Below are positions 52,555 through 62,228 of a DNA stretch of 64,000 bases, in pieces. Origin of the DNA: Deltaproteobacteria bacterium (lineage in GTDB: Bacteria; Myxococcota_A; UBA796; UBA2385); NCBI GenBank assembly GCA_018401435.1, contig JAGYJW010000003.1:62001-126000 (forward strand), in the 5' to 3' direction. The stretch's first letter is position 1. The number at the start of each line of letters is the position of its first letter. Below the pieces are notes generated by a model that ran no database searches, was not told where the DNA came from, and saw nothing but the letters and a program-made list of their open reading frames with translations. The position numbers were made by a program, and so were the translations under genes.

Positions 52555-53995
52555 GCCGCCTCGCCCCGTGCTGCTGGCCGCCGTCTTCGCCCTCGCCCTG
52601 CTGTTGCGGCTGCCCCGGGCGGTGCAGCGGTGGGACGAGGTGGCCCTGGCCTATGCCGCCTACCCGGCCCCCACCGTCGAGGCCCTGGCCCGCGGCGATC
52701 TGCCCGCGGCGCTGGGCACCTGGATGGGCCTCCACCCGCCCCTGTGGCCGGTGCTGCACGCCCTGGGCGAGCTGCTCCTGCCGGTGCCCCTGCTGGCGCT
52801 GCTGGCCTCGGTGCTGGCCTCCTCGCTGGCGGTGCTGCTGGTGGCCCGGGTGGGGGGTCCGCTGGCCGGGCTGGTGCTGGCCACCGCGCCCTTGCAGCTG
52901 GCCTATGCCGCCGAGATCAACAATTATCCCCTGGCGGTCGCCCTGGTGGCGGCGGCGCTGGCCCTGTCCCGAGGGCCCTGGTGGGCCCTGTCGCTCGTCG
53001 CTGTCTTTGGCGCTTGGACGCATATTCTTGCGGGGGCCGCCGCCGGGGGCCTGGTCCTGGAGCGGGCCTGGGTCGATCGCAAGCAGGCCCCCCAGCTGCT
53101 GCTGGCCACCACCCTGGGCCTGCTTCCGGTGGGGGTGGGCGCGCTGCGGCGGATGGGCCAGGCTGGCACCTTCGATCAGCCCGCCTTGGACCCCGGCGGC
53201 TGGTTGGAGGCTGCCTTCGCGGCGGTCGGCCTGCCCGGGCTGGCCCTGGGGCTGGTGGCCCTGATGGGGCTCGACCGGCGCCTGCTGGCGGCCTTGCTGC
53301 CCGTGCTGTTGACCCTCGGCCTCGCCTTGGGGGCGGGCGCAGCGGCCCCGCACCAGCAGCCCTATCTGCTGCTGCTGGGTCCACCGCTGGCCGTGGCGGC
53401 GGCCCAGGCGCGCCGGCGCCTCCCGACTCTTGCCCGCCCGCTGCTGGTCCTGATCCTGCTGGCTTGTGGGGTCCGCGGGCTGGTCGCGGTGGGCGAAGCC
53501 GGGCAGGGGGTGGCCGCGCTGGTGGCCGACCAGGCCCAGCCCCGGGCCATCGACGCGGCCCTGGCCGCTTCGGTCGAGGGGGATCTGCTGTGGCTGGTGG
53601 CGCCCGCCTTGCAGGCCGACGACGACAAGACGGCGATGGCGCCGGTGCTCTGGCGGCTGCCGCCCTGGGCCTGGATGCCCATGGCCCGGCGGGTGCCCTT
53701 TGAGTACCGCGACTTCCGCTATGGCCAGCCCCGGCAGTGGCGGGGCCGGACGGTGCACAGCAGCACCGAGCTCTACGCGGCCCCCTTCGACCAGGTCGCC
53801 GCCGAGGCCTTGGGGCGCGGGGCGCAGATCTATGTCGTGCTCTACGAGCAGGGTCCGGCCACGGGCCTGCTGCAGCGGGTGGAGCGGGTGCTGCAACCCT
53901 ATGCCGCCGAGGCCGGGCGCTTCCCCCACCCGGGCGGCCTGGGGGAGGACTGGCTGTGGCGGGTGACGGGCCGCCGGGTCGAGGCGTCCCCATGA
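52547..53995 (+). CDS. GT-C type membrane glycosyltransferase-like protein (first of pair)
   Basis: A 482-residue protein with about ten hydrophobic helices up to ~330 and a soluble C-terminal domain. Near the N-terminus it has RWDEVALAYAAY, the acidic motif in the first periplasmic loop expected of PMT/ArnT-type enzymes, which take sugars from polyprenyl-phosphate donors. The family name is inferred from topology and this motif. Its ATG lies inside the end of the kinase gene, and its stop overlaps the ATG of the next similar protein, so the three genes are translationally linked. Confidence 0.72.
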   Translation: MAEPPRPVLLAAVFALALLLRLPRAVQRWDEVALAYAAYPAPTVEALARGDLPAALGTWMGLHPPLWPVLHALGELLLPVPLLALLASVLASSLAVLLVARVGGPLAGLVLATAPLQLAYAAEINNYPLAVALVAAALALSRGPWWALSLVAVFGAWTHILAGAAAGGLVLERAWVDRKQAPQLLLATTLGLLPVGVGALRRMGQAGTFDQPALDPGGWLEAAFAAVGLPGLALGLVALMGLDRRLLAALLPVLLTLGLALGAGAAAPHQQPYLLLLGPPLAVAAAQARRRLPTLARPLLVLILLACGVRGLVAVGEAGQGVAALVADQAQPRAIDAALAASVEGDLLWLVAPALQADDDKTAMAPVLWRLPPWAWMPMARRVPFEYRDFRYGQPRQWRGRTVHSSTELYAAPFDQVAAEALGRGAQIYVVLYEQGPATGLLQRVERVLQPYAAEAGRFPHPGGLGEDWLWRVTGRRVEASP

Positions 53996-55542
53996 AGATC
54001 TGGGCGCCTTGGGAGACGGCCTGGCCGGCGGGCCTCGCGCTGCTGCTGCTGCTGGGGGCCACGGTGGCGGCGCGGTCCTGGCTGCGCCTGCCTCGGGGCC
54101 ACCTGGGGCCCGTCCTGGGCCTCTTCGCCCTGGGCCTGCTGCTGCGGCTGCTGGCGGTTCCCGCCCTGGCCGAGCACGTCTATGATGGGCACGAGGCCGA
54201 GTTTTTCGACATCTTCACCGGTGCGCGCGCGCCCAACCGGGGGGGCACGGTGCTCTACCCCTCCTTGCAGTGGATGTGGTGGGGCCTGGGCAAGCTGCTG
54301 CCCCACGCGGAGTGGGTGCCCGTGGTCTTGATGGCGGCGGTCGGGTCGGCCTCGGCCTGGGTGGTGGGGGCCACCGCCGGCCGCCTCGCTGCGAACCCAG
54401 ACGCCCCCCAAAGCAGCGATCGGGTGGCCTGGATCGCGGCCCTGGTGGTGCTGCTGCACCCGGTTCACGCCGCCTGGTCCAGCAGCGCCTACAATGTGAT
54501 CCTGCCCTTCTTCTTTTCGGCCCTGGTGCTGTGGAGCGCGGCAGTGGTGGGCCAGTCCCGTCACCCGCCCCTGGCGGTGGCCAGCCTGGGCGCGGCGGCC
54601 TGGGTGCTGGTGGTCGCCACCCGCATGGAGGTGGCGCTGGTGGGGCTGCCCGCGGCGGTGCTGGCCTTGGGCCTGCGTCCGGCGGGCCTGGGTCGGGGGG
54701 AGGCCTTGCGGCGCCGGGCCGTCCTGCTGCTTCCGCTGCTCCCCGCCCTGCTGTTGGGCGGATTGGCCGCCTACCCCCTTCTCTTTCCGGGAGAGGTGCC
54801 TGGGGCCGGCGAGCGCGCCCTGGCCTTCGCCATCAATTGGCCCCTGGTCGAATTCTACCTTCCGGTGGCGCCCCGAGGCCTGCTCGCCCTGCCGGTCGCG
54901 CTGTGCGTCTTGTGGGCCCTGCGCGAGGCTCCCTTCGTGACCGCGGTGCTGCTGCTGTCGGCCTTGGGCCAGCACCTGCTGATGGCCAGCTTCGATGACT
55001 TCGGGGATCGCCACACCCTCTCGGCCTTGCCGGCCTTGGCCTGGGTCCTGGCGCTGGCGGGCCGGTCCGGGTGGGGCCGCCCCTGGCATCGACCGGGCGC
55101 CCTCGGCCTCGCCCTGGTCGCGCTGCTGCTGGGCCTGGTCCAGCTGCGGGAGCGCTACTACGCCACCGAGGACGCCTTTGTCTCCTGGCAGCTCGCCCGG
55201 ACCGATCTGCCCGAGATGCGCCTGGAAGATGCGCGGCAGAACTGCGGGTGGATCAATGAAGATCCACGCGCAGCGGCCGATCCGGTGGCCTCGCACTTCA
55301 ATGTGCTGGATCCGGTGGAGGTCGCGGCCTTGCGGGGGCCGGGCGGCTGCTTGCGCTGGTGCGCCGATGTGCAGGACTACCGCTGGAGCAGCCGGGCCGT
55401 GGCGGATCGCGCGCTGCGCATGCGCCGCCTCTACGCGCTCTCTGCCGTCGCCGTGGTGAGCGACCCGGCCTCGGGGTATGCCTGTGTGGCCTGGGAGGTG
55501 GGTCCGCGCCGCTGCTGCGGTGAGGAGCCCGCCCACCGTTGA
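53992..55542 (+). CDS. GT-C type membrane glycosyltransferase-like protein (second of pair)
   Basis: A 516-residue protein with about eleven helices and a cysteine-containing C-terminal domain (RQNCGW, GGCLRWCADVQDY, GYACVAWE). A first-loop acidic motif DGHEAEFF lies at ~64, and YPSLQWMWWGLG follows, again as in GT-C enzymes. It starts at an ATG overlapping the previous stop (ATGA). It shares topology but little sequence with the preceding protein. The acceptor and donor are unknown. Confidence 0.72.
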   Translation: MKIWAPWETAWPAGLALLLLLGATVAARSWLRLPRGHLGPVLGLFALGLLLRLLAVPALAEHVYDGHEAEFFDIFTGARAPNRGGTVLYPSLQWMWWGLGKLLPHAEWVPVVLMAAVGSASAWVVGATAGRLAANPDAPQSSDRVAWIAALVVLLHPVHAAWSSSAYNVILPFFFSALVLWSAAVVGQSRHPPLAVASLGAAAWVLVVATRMEVALVGLPAAVLALGLRPAGLGRGEALRRRAVLLLPLLPALLLGGLAAYPLLFPGEVPGAGERALAFAINWPLVEFYLPVAPRGLLALPVALCVLWALREAPFVTAVLLLSALGQHLLMASFDDFGDRHTLSALPALAWVLALAGRSGWGRPWHRPGALGLALVALLLGLVQLRERYYATEDAFVSWQLARTDLPEMRLEDARQNCGWINEDPRAAADPVASHFNVLDPVEVAALRGPGGCLRWCADVQDYRWSSRAVADRALRMRRLYALSAVAVVSDPASGYACVAWEVGPRRCCGEEPAHR

Positions 55543-55606
55543 GACGGGGAGTTTTGGCTCCTCCAGCCGGAAGCCACCGATGCCAGGCCGTGTTCAGCGG
55601 AGCGAG

Positions 55607-58600
55607 ATGGGCGACACCCCAGAGCCAGGACCCCCGACCCGCGCCCTTGGCGACCTGCTCTCCCGGCTGGGCCGGCGAGAGCGCGGGCTCCTATTGCTCT
55701 CCGCCGGGGCCTGGGCGGCCGTGCTGTCCGGTGGCTGCCTGCTGGTGGCCGCGGGACTGCTGTCGGCCGGCGCCCAGCGCAGCACCACGCTGATCGTCAC
55801 CGGGGTGCTGGCCCTGGTGGGGCTGTCGGTGTTGGCGCTCAAGGTGCTCGGCGGCCGCTGGTCCCAAGCGGTCGATCCCCTGGTTCAGGCGCGGCGCCTG
55901 GAGGCCCTTCGCCCGGCCCTGCGTGGGCGCCTGCTGGCAGCGGTGGACCACCGCGCCCTGCTGGAAGAGGGCGCCAAGCCCGCCCCCGCGGGCGTCAGCA
56001 AGGTGCTGCTGCAACGCGCCGCCCACAAGGCCGCCGCGGCGGTGGCCGATGTGCCCGATGACGCCGTGGTGCCCGCCGCTCCGGCCAAACGCGCCCTGCT
56101 CTTTGCCTGCGTCGCGGGCCTGGCCCTGCTGCTGGGCGACCGCCTGCTGCCGGTGGGCCCCCTTGACGCCTTGGCCGTCGCGTTCGGCGGCTCTGCGGCC
56201 GCAGCCCGCATCGAGCGGGGCGCCACCGAGGTGGCCGAAGACCGTGCCGTGGTGGGCGATATCGTCCTTCGATACGTCTATCCCGACTACACCGGCATCG
56301 ACCCGGTGGAGGTGCCCAATTCCGATGGCACCATCCACGCGCCCCCGGGCACCCTGGTGCAGATCAGCGCCCGCACCGCAGACAGCTTTGACGCCGCCGC
56401 CTTGCAGGTCGACGAGAAGGACCCCACCGACGCCGCACTGACGGGCGGCCGCGACGTGGTGGCCAGCCTGGTGGTGGAGGGCGCGGGGACCTGGCGGCTG
56501 CTGCTCTTCTCCGGCAAGACCTTGGCCATGAGCCCGGACTACCGCATCGAGGTCGAAGACGACGCGCCCCCGGTGGTGGCCTTGCTGGGCGGCGCCCCCA
56601 CCACCGCCGCCGCCGACGCCCCCCTGGACATCGGCTGGTCGGTGCAGGATGACTTCGGCGTCGAACGTGTCGTGCTGGAGGTCACCCGCGCCGACGGCAC
56701 GGTGATCGAAGAGCCCCTGCGCAGCCCCCTGGACGCCCCCCGCCAGCTCTCCGGCGGCGTGCCCATCAGCCCCCGGGCCTTGGGCCTCTCCCCCGGCGAG
56801 ACCGTGAAGATGCGGGTGGTCGCCTATGACAACGACCGCCTGGAAGGCAGCAAGCGCGGGGTCTCCGCCGAGGTTGAGCTGACCGTGGTGGGCGCCAAGG
56901 GCCAGGGCCGCAGGATGCGCGCCCACTACAAGCAGCTTCGGGACGCCCTGGTGCTGGTCTTGGCGGACTTTCTGGTCGATCCCATGCCGCCCGCTACCGC
57001 CCCAGAGGCCATGGTGCGCTGGGTGGATGGCGCCCGCAAGCGCCTGGAGCCCGTGAGCACGCTGCAGGCCGCCCAGCGCCAGTCCGCCGACGGCAGCGGC
57101 CTGGACGTCGACCTCGTGCGCGAGGTCATGGACAGCAGCGCGCGGCTCTTCCGTTTTGCCCTCACCACCTGGGAGCCCGGCTCGGGGCGGCGGGTCACCG
57201 ATGGCGATCTCAGCAGCTTTGCCGATCTGCACGCCGAAGCCGTGGGCGCCCAGGAGCGCGCCATCCTCACCCTGGACGCCCTGGTGGTGCAGGCCGCCAT
57301 GCAAGAGCTGGCCGGCGGCATGGAAGAGCTGGCCAAGCAGGCCCAAGAGCTGGCTGCCATCTCCGAGAATGCAGAAGCAAGCGAGCTTCTCGCGCGGCTC
57401 GATCAGATCGAGCGCATGATGGCCTCCTTCGAACGCCTCAGCGCCCAGCTGGCCGAAGGCTCCCTCAAGGAATTCCTCAACCCCCGGGTGGAGGAGACCC
57501 AGAGCCTGATGCAGGAGATCCGCAAGGCCATCGCCGAGGGTCGCCTGGAGGACGCCCGCGAGATGATGCAGCAGCTGGCCGAGCAGCTCCAGCAGATGTC
57601 CGACAGCCTCAACAGCCAGATGGCGTCGCGCCAGCAGGGCGAGGACCAGCTGGGGGAGCAGTTCAAGAAGACCATGGACGAGCTGGCCGCCCTGGAGAAA
57701 GACCAGCGGGAGCTGGCCGAGAAGATGGAGAAGGCCCGCGAAGAGATGGGCGAAGGCGTGGCCGAGCTGATGGAGCTGTGGAAGAAGGCCGACGGGCTGG
57801 CCGCCGAGGCCCGCGCCCAGTCCGGCAAGCTGGTGGAGGCGGTCGGCGACGCCCAGGGTTGGCGGGTGGACAGCATTCGCTGGTTCGAGAAGCTGGGCAT
57901 CGCCACCGCGGGCGTTCAGGACGCCGTGCGCGCCCGCAATGCCGAGGGCGCGCTGGAGCGGGTCACCGACATCGACACGGTCAAGGGCCTGGGCATGAGC
58001 CGGCGCCTGGTGGACAACGAACAAGAGCGCCGGCGCCCCCCGAACGAGGCCCGGCCCAGCACCCTCGACGCCGCCAGCCGCAGCGTGGACGCCACCGCCG
58101 CCGCCCTGGACGAGCTGGCCAAGGTGCTCGAAGAGCTGCTGGACAAGCAAGAGGCCGAGAGCCCCCAGGTGCAGCAGGCCGCCAAGCAGATGGCCGCCCA
58201 GCAGGCCGCCCTGCGCGAACGACAGCAGGGCGTGGGCAACGACGTCAAGCGCATCGAGCGCGCGATGCCCACCGCGGACGGGGGCGCCTCGGAGTCCATG
58301 CAGGCCGCCGGCGAGGCCATGGAGCGGGCCACCGAGGCCCTCCAGCAGGGTGAGGCCCTGTCGGGCGAGGGCCATGGCCGCGACGCCGCCGAGCGCCTGG
58401 GCGAGGCCCAGCGCGCCTTGCAGCGCGAGATGGAGCAGCAGCAGCAGATGCAGCAGGCCATGCAGGAGATGCAGGGCGAGCAGGAGGGCGGTCAGAAGCC
58501 CGACGGCGACAAGGAAGGCGGCAATAGCAAGCGCGACCAGAGCTTTGAGTTGCCGGCACCCGAGGCCTTCCGCACCCCCGAAGCCTACCGCCGCGCCCTG

Positions 58601-58681
58601 CTCGAAGGCATGGAGGCCGACGTCCCAGACGAATACCGCGCCTTGAAGCAGCGCTACTACGAAGAGCTGGTGCGCCAGTGA
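55607..58681 (+). CDS. DUF4175-like membrane protein with long coiled coil
   Basis: A 1024-residue protein. Two N-terminal helices (~27-75), a third at ~160-185, then a periplasmic beta region (~195-430; e.g. IVLRYVYPDYTGIDPVEVPNSDGT), then very long Gln/Glu/Met-rich helices and coiled coil (~560-975) with repeated MQELAGGMEELAKQAQEL-like heptads, ending in SFELPAPEAFRTPEAYRRALLEGM. The region before the coiled coil and the C-terminus match the DUF4175 family often encoded beside MoxR and BatA-type genes. The ATG at 55607, five bases after GGAG, is chosen; an ATG at 55580 is an alternative. It is probably part of an envelope complex; the mechanism is unknown. Confidence 0.8.
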   Translation: MGDTPEPGPPTRALGDLLSRLGRRERGLLLLSAGAWAAVLSGGCLLVAAGLLSAGAQRSTTLIVTGVLALVGLSVLALKVLGGRWSQAVDPLVQARRLEALRPALRGRLLAAVDHRALLEEGAKPAPAGVSKVLLQRAAHKAAAAVADVPDDAVVPAAPAKRALLFACVAGLALLLGDRLLPVGPLDALAVAFGGSAAAARIERGATEVAEDRAVVGDIVLRYVYPDYTGIDPVEVPNSDGTIHAPPGTLVQISARTADSFDAAALQVDEKDPTDAALTGGRDVVASLVVEGAGTWRLLLFSGKTLAMSPDYRIEVEDDAPPVVALLGGAPTTAAADAPLDIGWSVQDDFGVERVVLEVTRADGTVIEEPLRSPLDAPRQLSGGVPISPRALGLSPGETVKMRVVAYDNDRLEGSKRGVSAEVELTVVGAKGQGRRMRAHYKQLRDALVLVLADFLVDPMPPATAPEAMVRWVDGARKRLEPVSTLQAAQRQSADGSGLDVDLVREVMDSSARLFRFALTTWEPGSGRRVTDGDLSSFADLHAEAVGAQERAILTLDALVVQAAMQELAGGMEELAKQAQELAAISENAEASELLARLDQIERMMASFERLSAQLAEGSLKEFLNPRVEETQSLMQEIRKAIAEGRLEDAREMMQQLAEQLQQMSDSLNSQMASRQQGEDQLGEQFKKTMDELAALEKDQRELAEKMEKAREEMGEGVAELMELWKKADGLAAEARAQSGKLVEAVGDAQGWRVDSIRWFEKLGIATAGVQDAVRARNAEGALERVTDIDTVKGLGMSRRLVDNEQERRRPPNEARPSTLDAASRSVDATAAALDELAKVLEELLDKQEAESPQVQQAAKQMAAQQAALRERQQGVGNDVKRIERAMPTADGGASESMQAAGEAMERATEALQQGEALSGEGHGRDAAERLGEAQRALQREMEQQQQMQQAMQEMQGEQEGGQKPDGDKEGGNSKRDQSFELPAPEAFRTPEAYRRALLEGMEADVPDEYRALKQRYYEELVRQ

Positions 58682-60270
58682 CCGCCCTCTTCCGGGTGGG
58701 CGCCCTGGGCGCCCTGCTGCTTCTGGGCGCGCCCAGCGCCTGGGCCTCGGCCCTGGACCGCGCTCGGGACTGCCTCGATCGCTTCAACCTGAGCTGCGCC
58801 GAACGCGAACTCAAGAGCTTGGAATCCAGCAACCCCGACAGCCAGGACGCCCAGCGCGTGCGGGCCTGGGTCGCCTTCCACCAGGGCCGCTACGACGAGG
58901 CCCTCACCCTGATCGACCGCCTGCAGGCCCAGGGCGTGGATGTCGAGGCGGAGGAGCCCTACACCCCCTACCGGCCCACCGCCTCGGCCGCCCAGGGCAT
59001 GGTCGAGACGGTCGAGGGCGGGGTTCGCATCCGCTACTATCCGGGCGTAGACCTCGTTCTGGCGGATCAGGCCGCCGCGTCTCTGCGCGCCGCCCGGCAG
59101 ACCTATGATGGCATCTTCGGGGGTGGCCCCGAACACGACATCGTGCTCGACATCTTCCCCACGGCCCGCCGCTTCATCGACGCCAGCGGCCTGCCCCCCG
59201 AGAGCGTGCAGACCACCAACGTCATCGCCTTGTCCAAGTGGACGCGGCTGCTGCTGACCAGCCCCCGCGCCTTGTCCCGGGGCTATGGCTGGAAGGACAC
59301 CGTGGCCCACGAGTATATCCACCTCGTGGTGGCGGAACGCACCCAGAACCTCGCGCCGGTCTGGCTTCAGGAGGGCCTGGCCAAGCACCTCGAGGGCTGG
59401 TGGCGCGGGGATGTGGACGCCGGCCTGGCCGCCTACAACCAGTCCCTGCTGGCCAAGGCCGTGCGCGAAGACGCCTTCGTGCCCTTCGAGAAATTCGCGC
59501 GCTCCATGGCCTACCTGGACAGCTCCGAAGAGGCCGCCCTGGCCTTTGCCCAGGTCTCGACCATGGTGCAATTCCTGATCGAGCGGGCCGGCGCCGAGGC
59601 CCTGCCCGTGCTGCTGGTGCGGGTGCGCGACGGCGAAGACGCCTTCTCGGTGGTGGCCGACCTCGCCGCCTTTGGCACCTGGCCGGAATTCGAGGCCGGC
59701 TGGAAGCAGTGGGTGCGCACCCTGCCGCTGGTGCAGCAGCAGCTTGGCGACCTGCCCGTGGTGCTCGATGGGGACGGCGATGAGTTCGCCTCGGACCCCC
59801 TGCTCAGCGGCCGCCCAGACCTCGCCCGCTTCACCCGCCTGGGCGACCTGCTGCGCGACGCCGGCAAGCCCCGGGCCGCCCTGGTGGAATACACCAAGGC
59901 CGAGGACCCCGCGGGGCCCCCTTCACCCCTGCTGCTGGCCCGAAAGGCAGAGTGTCACCGCAGCCTGGGCGAGATGGACGCTGCCTTGGACCACGCCCGA
60001 CGCGGGGCCGCCCTCTACCCCGAGTACGCCCTCATCCAGGTCACCCTCGGCCGCCTGTTGGACGCCCGCGGTGAGACGGAGGAGGCCCTGGTCGCCTGGG
60101 CCGCAGCCCAGGACACCAACCCCTACGATCCTGAAGTGCAGCGCGCCCTGGCGCAGGACTACCAGGCTCTGGGTCGGGAGGCCGACGCCCGCCGCCACCT
60201 GCGCTATGCCCGCATCCTCGCGACGGGGGGCGCCACGGATGCGGCCCCCACCGACACCCCCATCCGCTAG
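58678..60270 (+). CDS. TPR protein with gluzincin peptidase (peptidase MA-like) domain
   Basis: A 530-residue exported protein with signal peptide 1-24 (AWASA). A short TPR-like region (~30-85) is followed by a peptidase domain with HEYIH at 211-215 and a downstream QEGLAKHLEG (Glu232), which together form the zinc site HExxH..E. C-terminal TPR units run from ~385 to ~515 (RLGDLLRDAGKPRAALVEYTKAE, ALIQVTLGRLLDARGETEEALVAWAAA). The GTG start overlaps the stop of the DUF4175 gene (GTGA). It is an active-looking zinc peptidase of unknown substrate in the periplasm, set among MoxR/BatA-type genes. Confidence 0.82.
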   Translation: MTALFRVGALGALLLLGAPSAWASALDRARDCLDRFNLSCAERELKSLESSNPDSQDAQRVRAWVAFHQGRYDEALTLIDRLQAQGVDVEAEEPYTPYRPTASAAQGMVETVEGGVRIRYYPGVDLVLADQAAASLRAARQTYDGIFGGGPEHDIVLDIFPTARRFIDASGLPPESVQTTNVIALSKWTRLLLTSPRALSRGYGWKDTVAHEYIHLVVAERTQNLAPVWLQEGLAKHLEGWWRGDVDAGLAAYNQSLLAKAVREDAFVPFEKFARSMAYLDSSEEAALAFAQVSTMVQFLIERAGAEALPVLLVRVRDGEDAFSVVADLAAFGTWPEFEAGWKQWVRTLPLVQQQLGDLPVVLDGDGDEFASDPLLSGRPDLARFTRLGDLLRDAGKPRAALVEYTKAEDPAGPPSPLLLARKAECHRSLGEMDAALDHARRGAALYPEYALIQVTLGRLLDARGETEEALVAWAAAQDTNPYDPEVQRALAQDYQALGREADARRHLRYARILATGGATDAAPTDTPIR

Positions 60271-60288
60271 CCCCCGGCCGACCCCCCC

Positions 60289-61298
<1,010 letters not shown>

Positions 61299-61299
<1 letters not shown>

Positions 61300-62225
61300 T
61301 GGTCGCCTTGGCCCAGGGGACGGGGTGGGACCCGGATGTCCTCGCGCGGATCCGCGTGCTGGAGCTGCGCGCCCGCGACCTGGTCCAGGGCTACCTGCAT
61401 GGCGCCCACCTGTCGGGTCGGGCCACCTCCAATGTCGAGTTCGCCGACTACAAGGAATACTCCCCCGGCGACCCTCTGCGGGACCTGGACTGGCGGGTGA
61501 TGGGCCGGAGCGATCGGCTGGTCGTGCGCCGTCACCACGCTGAAAACGAGCTTGCCACCACGATTCTGTTGGATGCATCGGGCGATATGGCCACCGGAGC
61601 GGCCGGCGGCCAACCCAGCGCCGCCCGGCCCCCGCTCAAGGGCTCGAAGTGGGGCAGCGCCGCGGTGCTCTGCGCCACGCTGGCCTATTGGCTGCAGCGC
61701 CATGGCGAGCCCGTGGGCCTGATGGTGCTGGGCGGGCAGGACGTGCGCTGGCCCTACCTGCCTCCCCGCATCGGAGAAGCGCAGCTGGCGCGCATTCTTG
61801 GTGTGATCGCCCAGACCCGCCCCAGCGGCCGCGCCGATCTGGCGGCCGGGCTGCGGGCGGCCGGCCAGCGCATGGGCCGGCGACAGCTGATGGTGCTGGT
61901 GAGCGACCTGATGGAGGAGCCCAGCGAGTGGGGGCCCTCGGTGGCCACCCTGCTGCGCCGCCGCATCGACCTGCGGGTGGTGCACCTGCACGACAGCCGC
62001 GAGTGGGCCATGACCCTGGACGAGCCCGGGCTCTTCCGATCCCCCGAAGGCGGTGACGCCATCCCCGAAGACCCCGACGAGATCCGCGCGGCCTTCTCGG
62101 AAGAGGTGCAGCGCTACCTGGCCGAGGTCCGCAGCAGCCTGTCCGCGGTGCGCGGCGCCCATGTGTTGGCCCCAACGGACCAACCCTTGGACCGGGTCAT
62201 CGCCCGGCTCCTTCGGGGGATGTGA
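61299..62225 (+). CDS. DUF58 family protein (VWA-like)
   Basis: A 308-residue cytoplasmic protein with the DUF58 core RDLDWRVMGRSDRLVVRRHHAEN (~63-85) and a following LDASGDM, a reduced MIDAS-like D-x-S-x-x motif. Earlier residues include FADYKEYSPGDPLR, the family hallmark. Such proteins are normally encoded between MoxR and VWA genes, as here, and are thought to be MoxR substrates or adaptors. Start ATG overlaps the MoxR stop (TGATG). Its stop is three bases before the TTG start of the next gene. Confidence 0.9.
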
Positions 62226-62228
62226 ACG

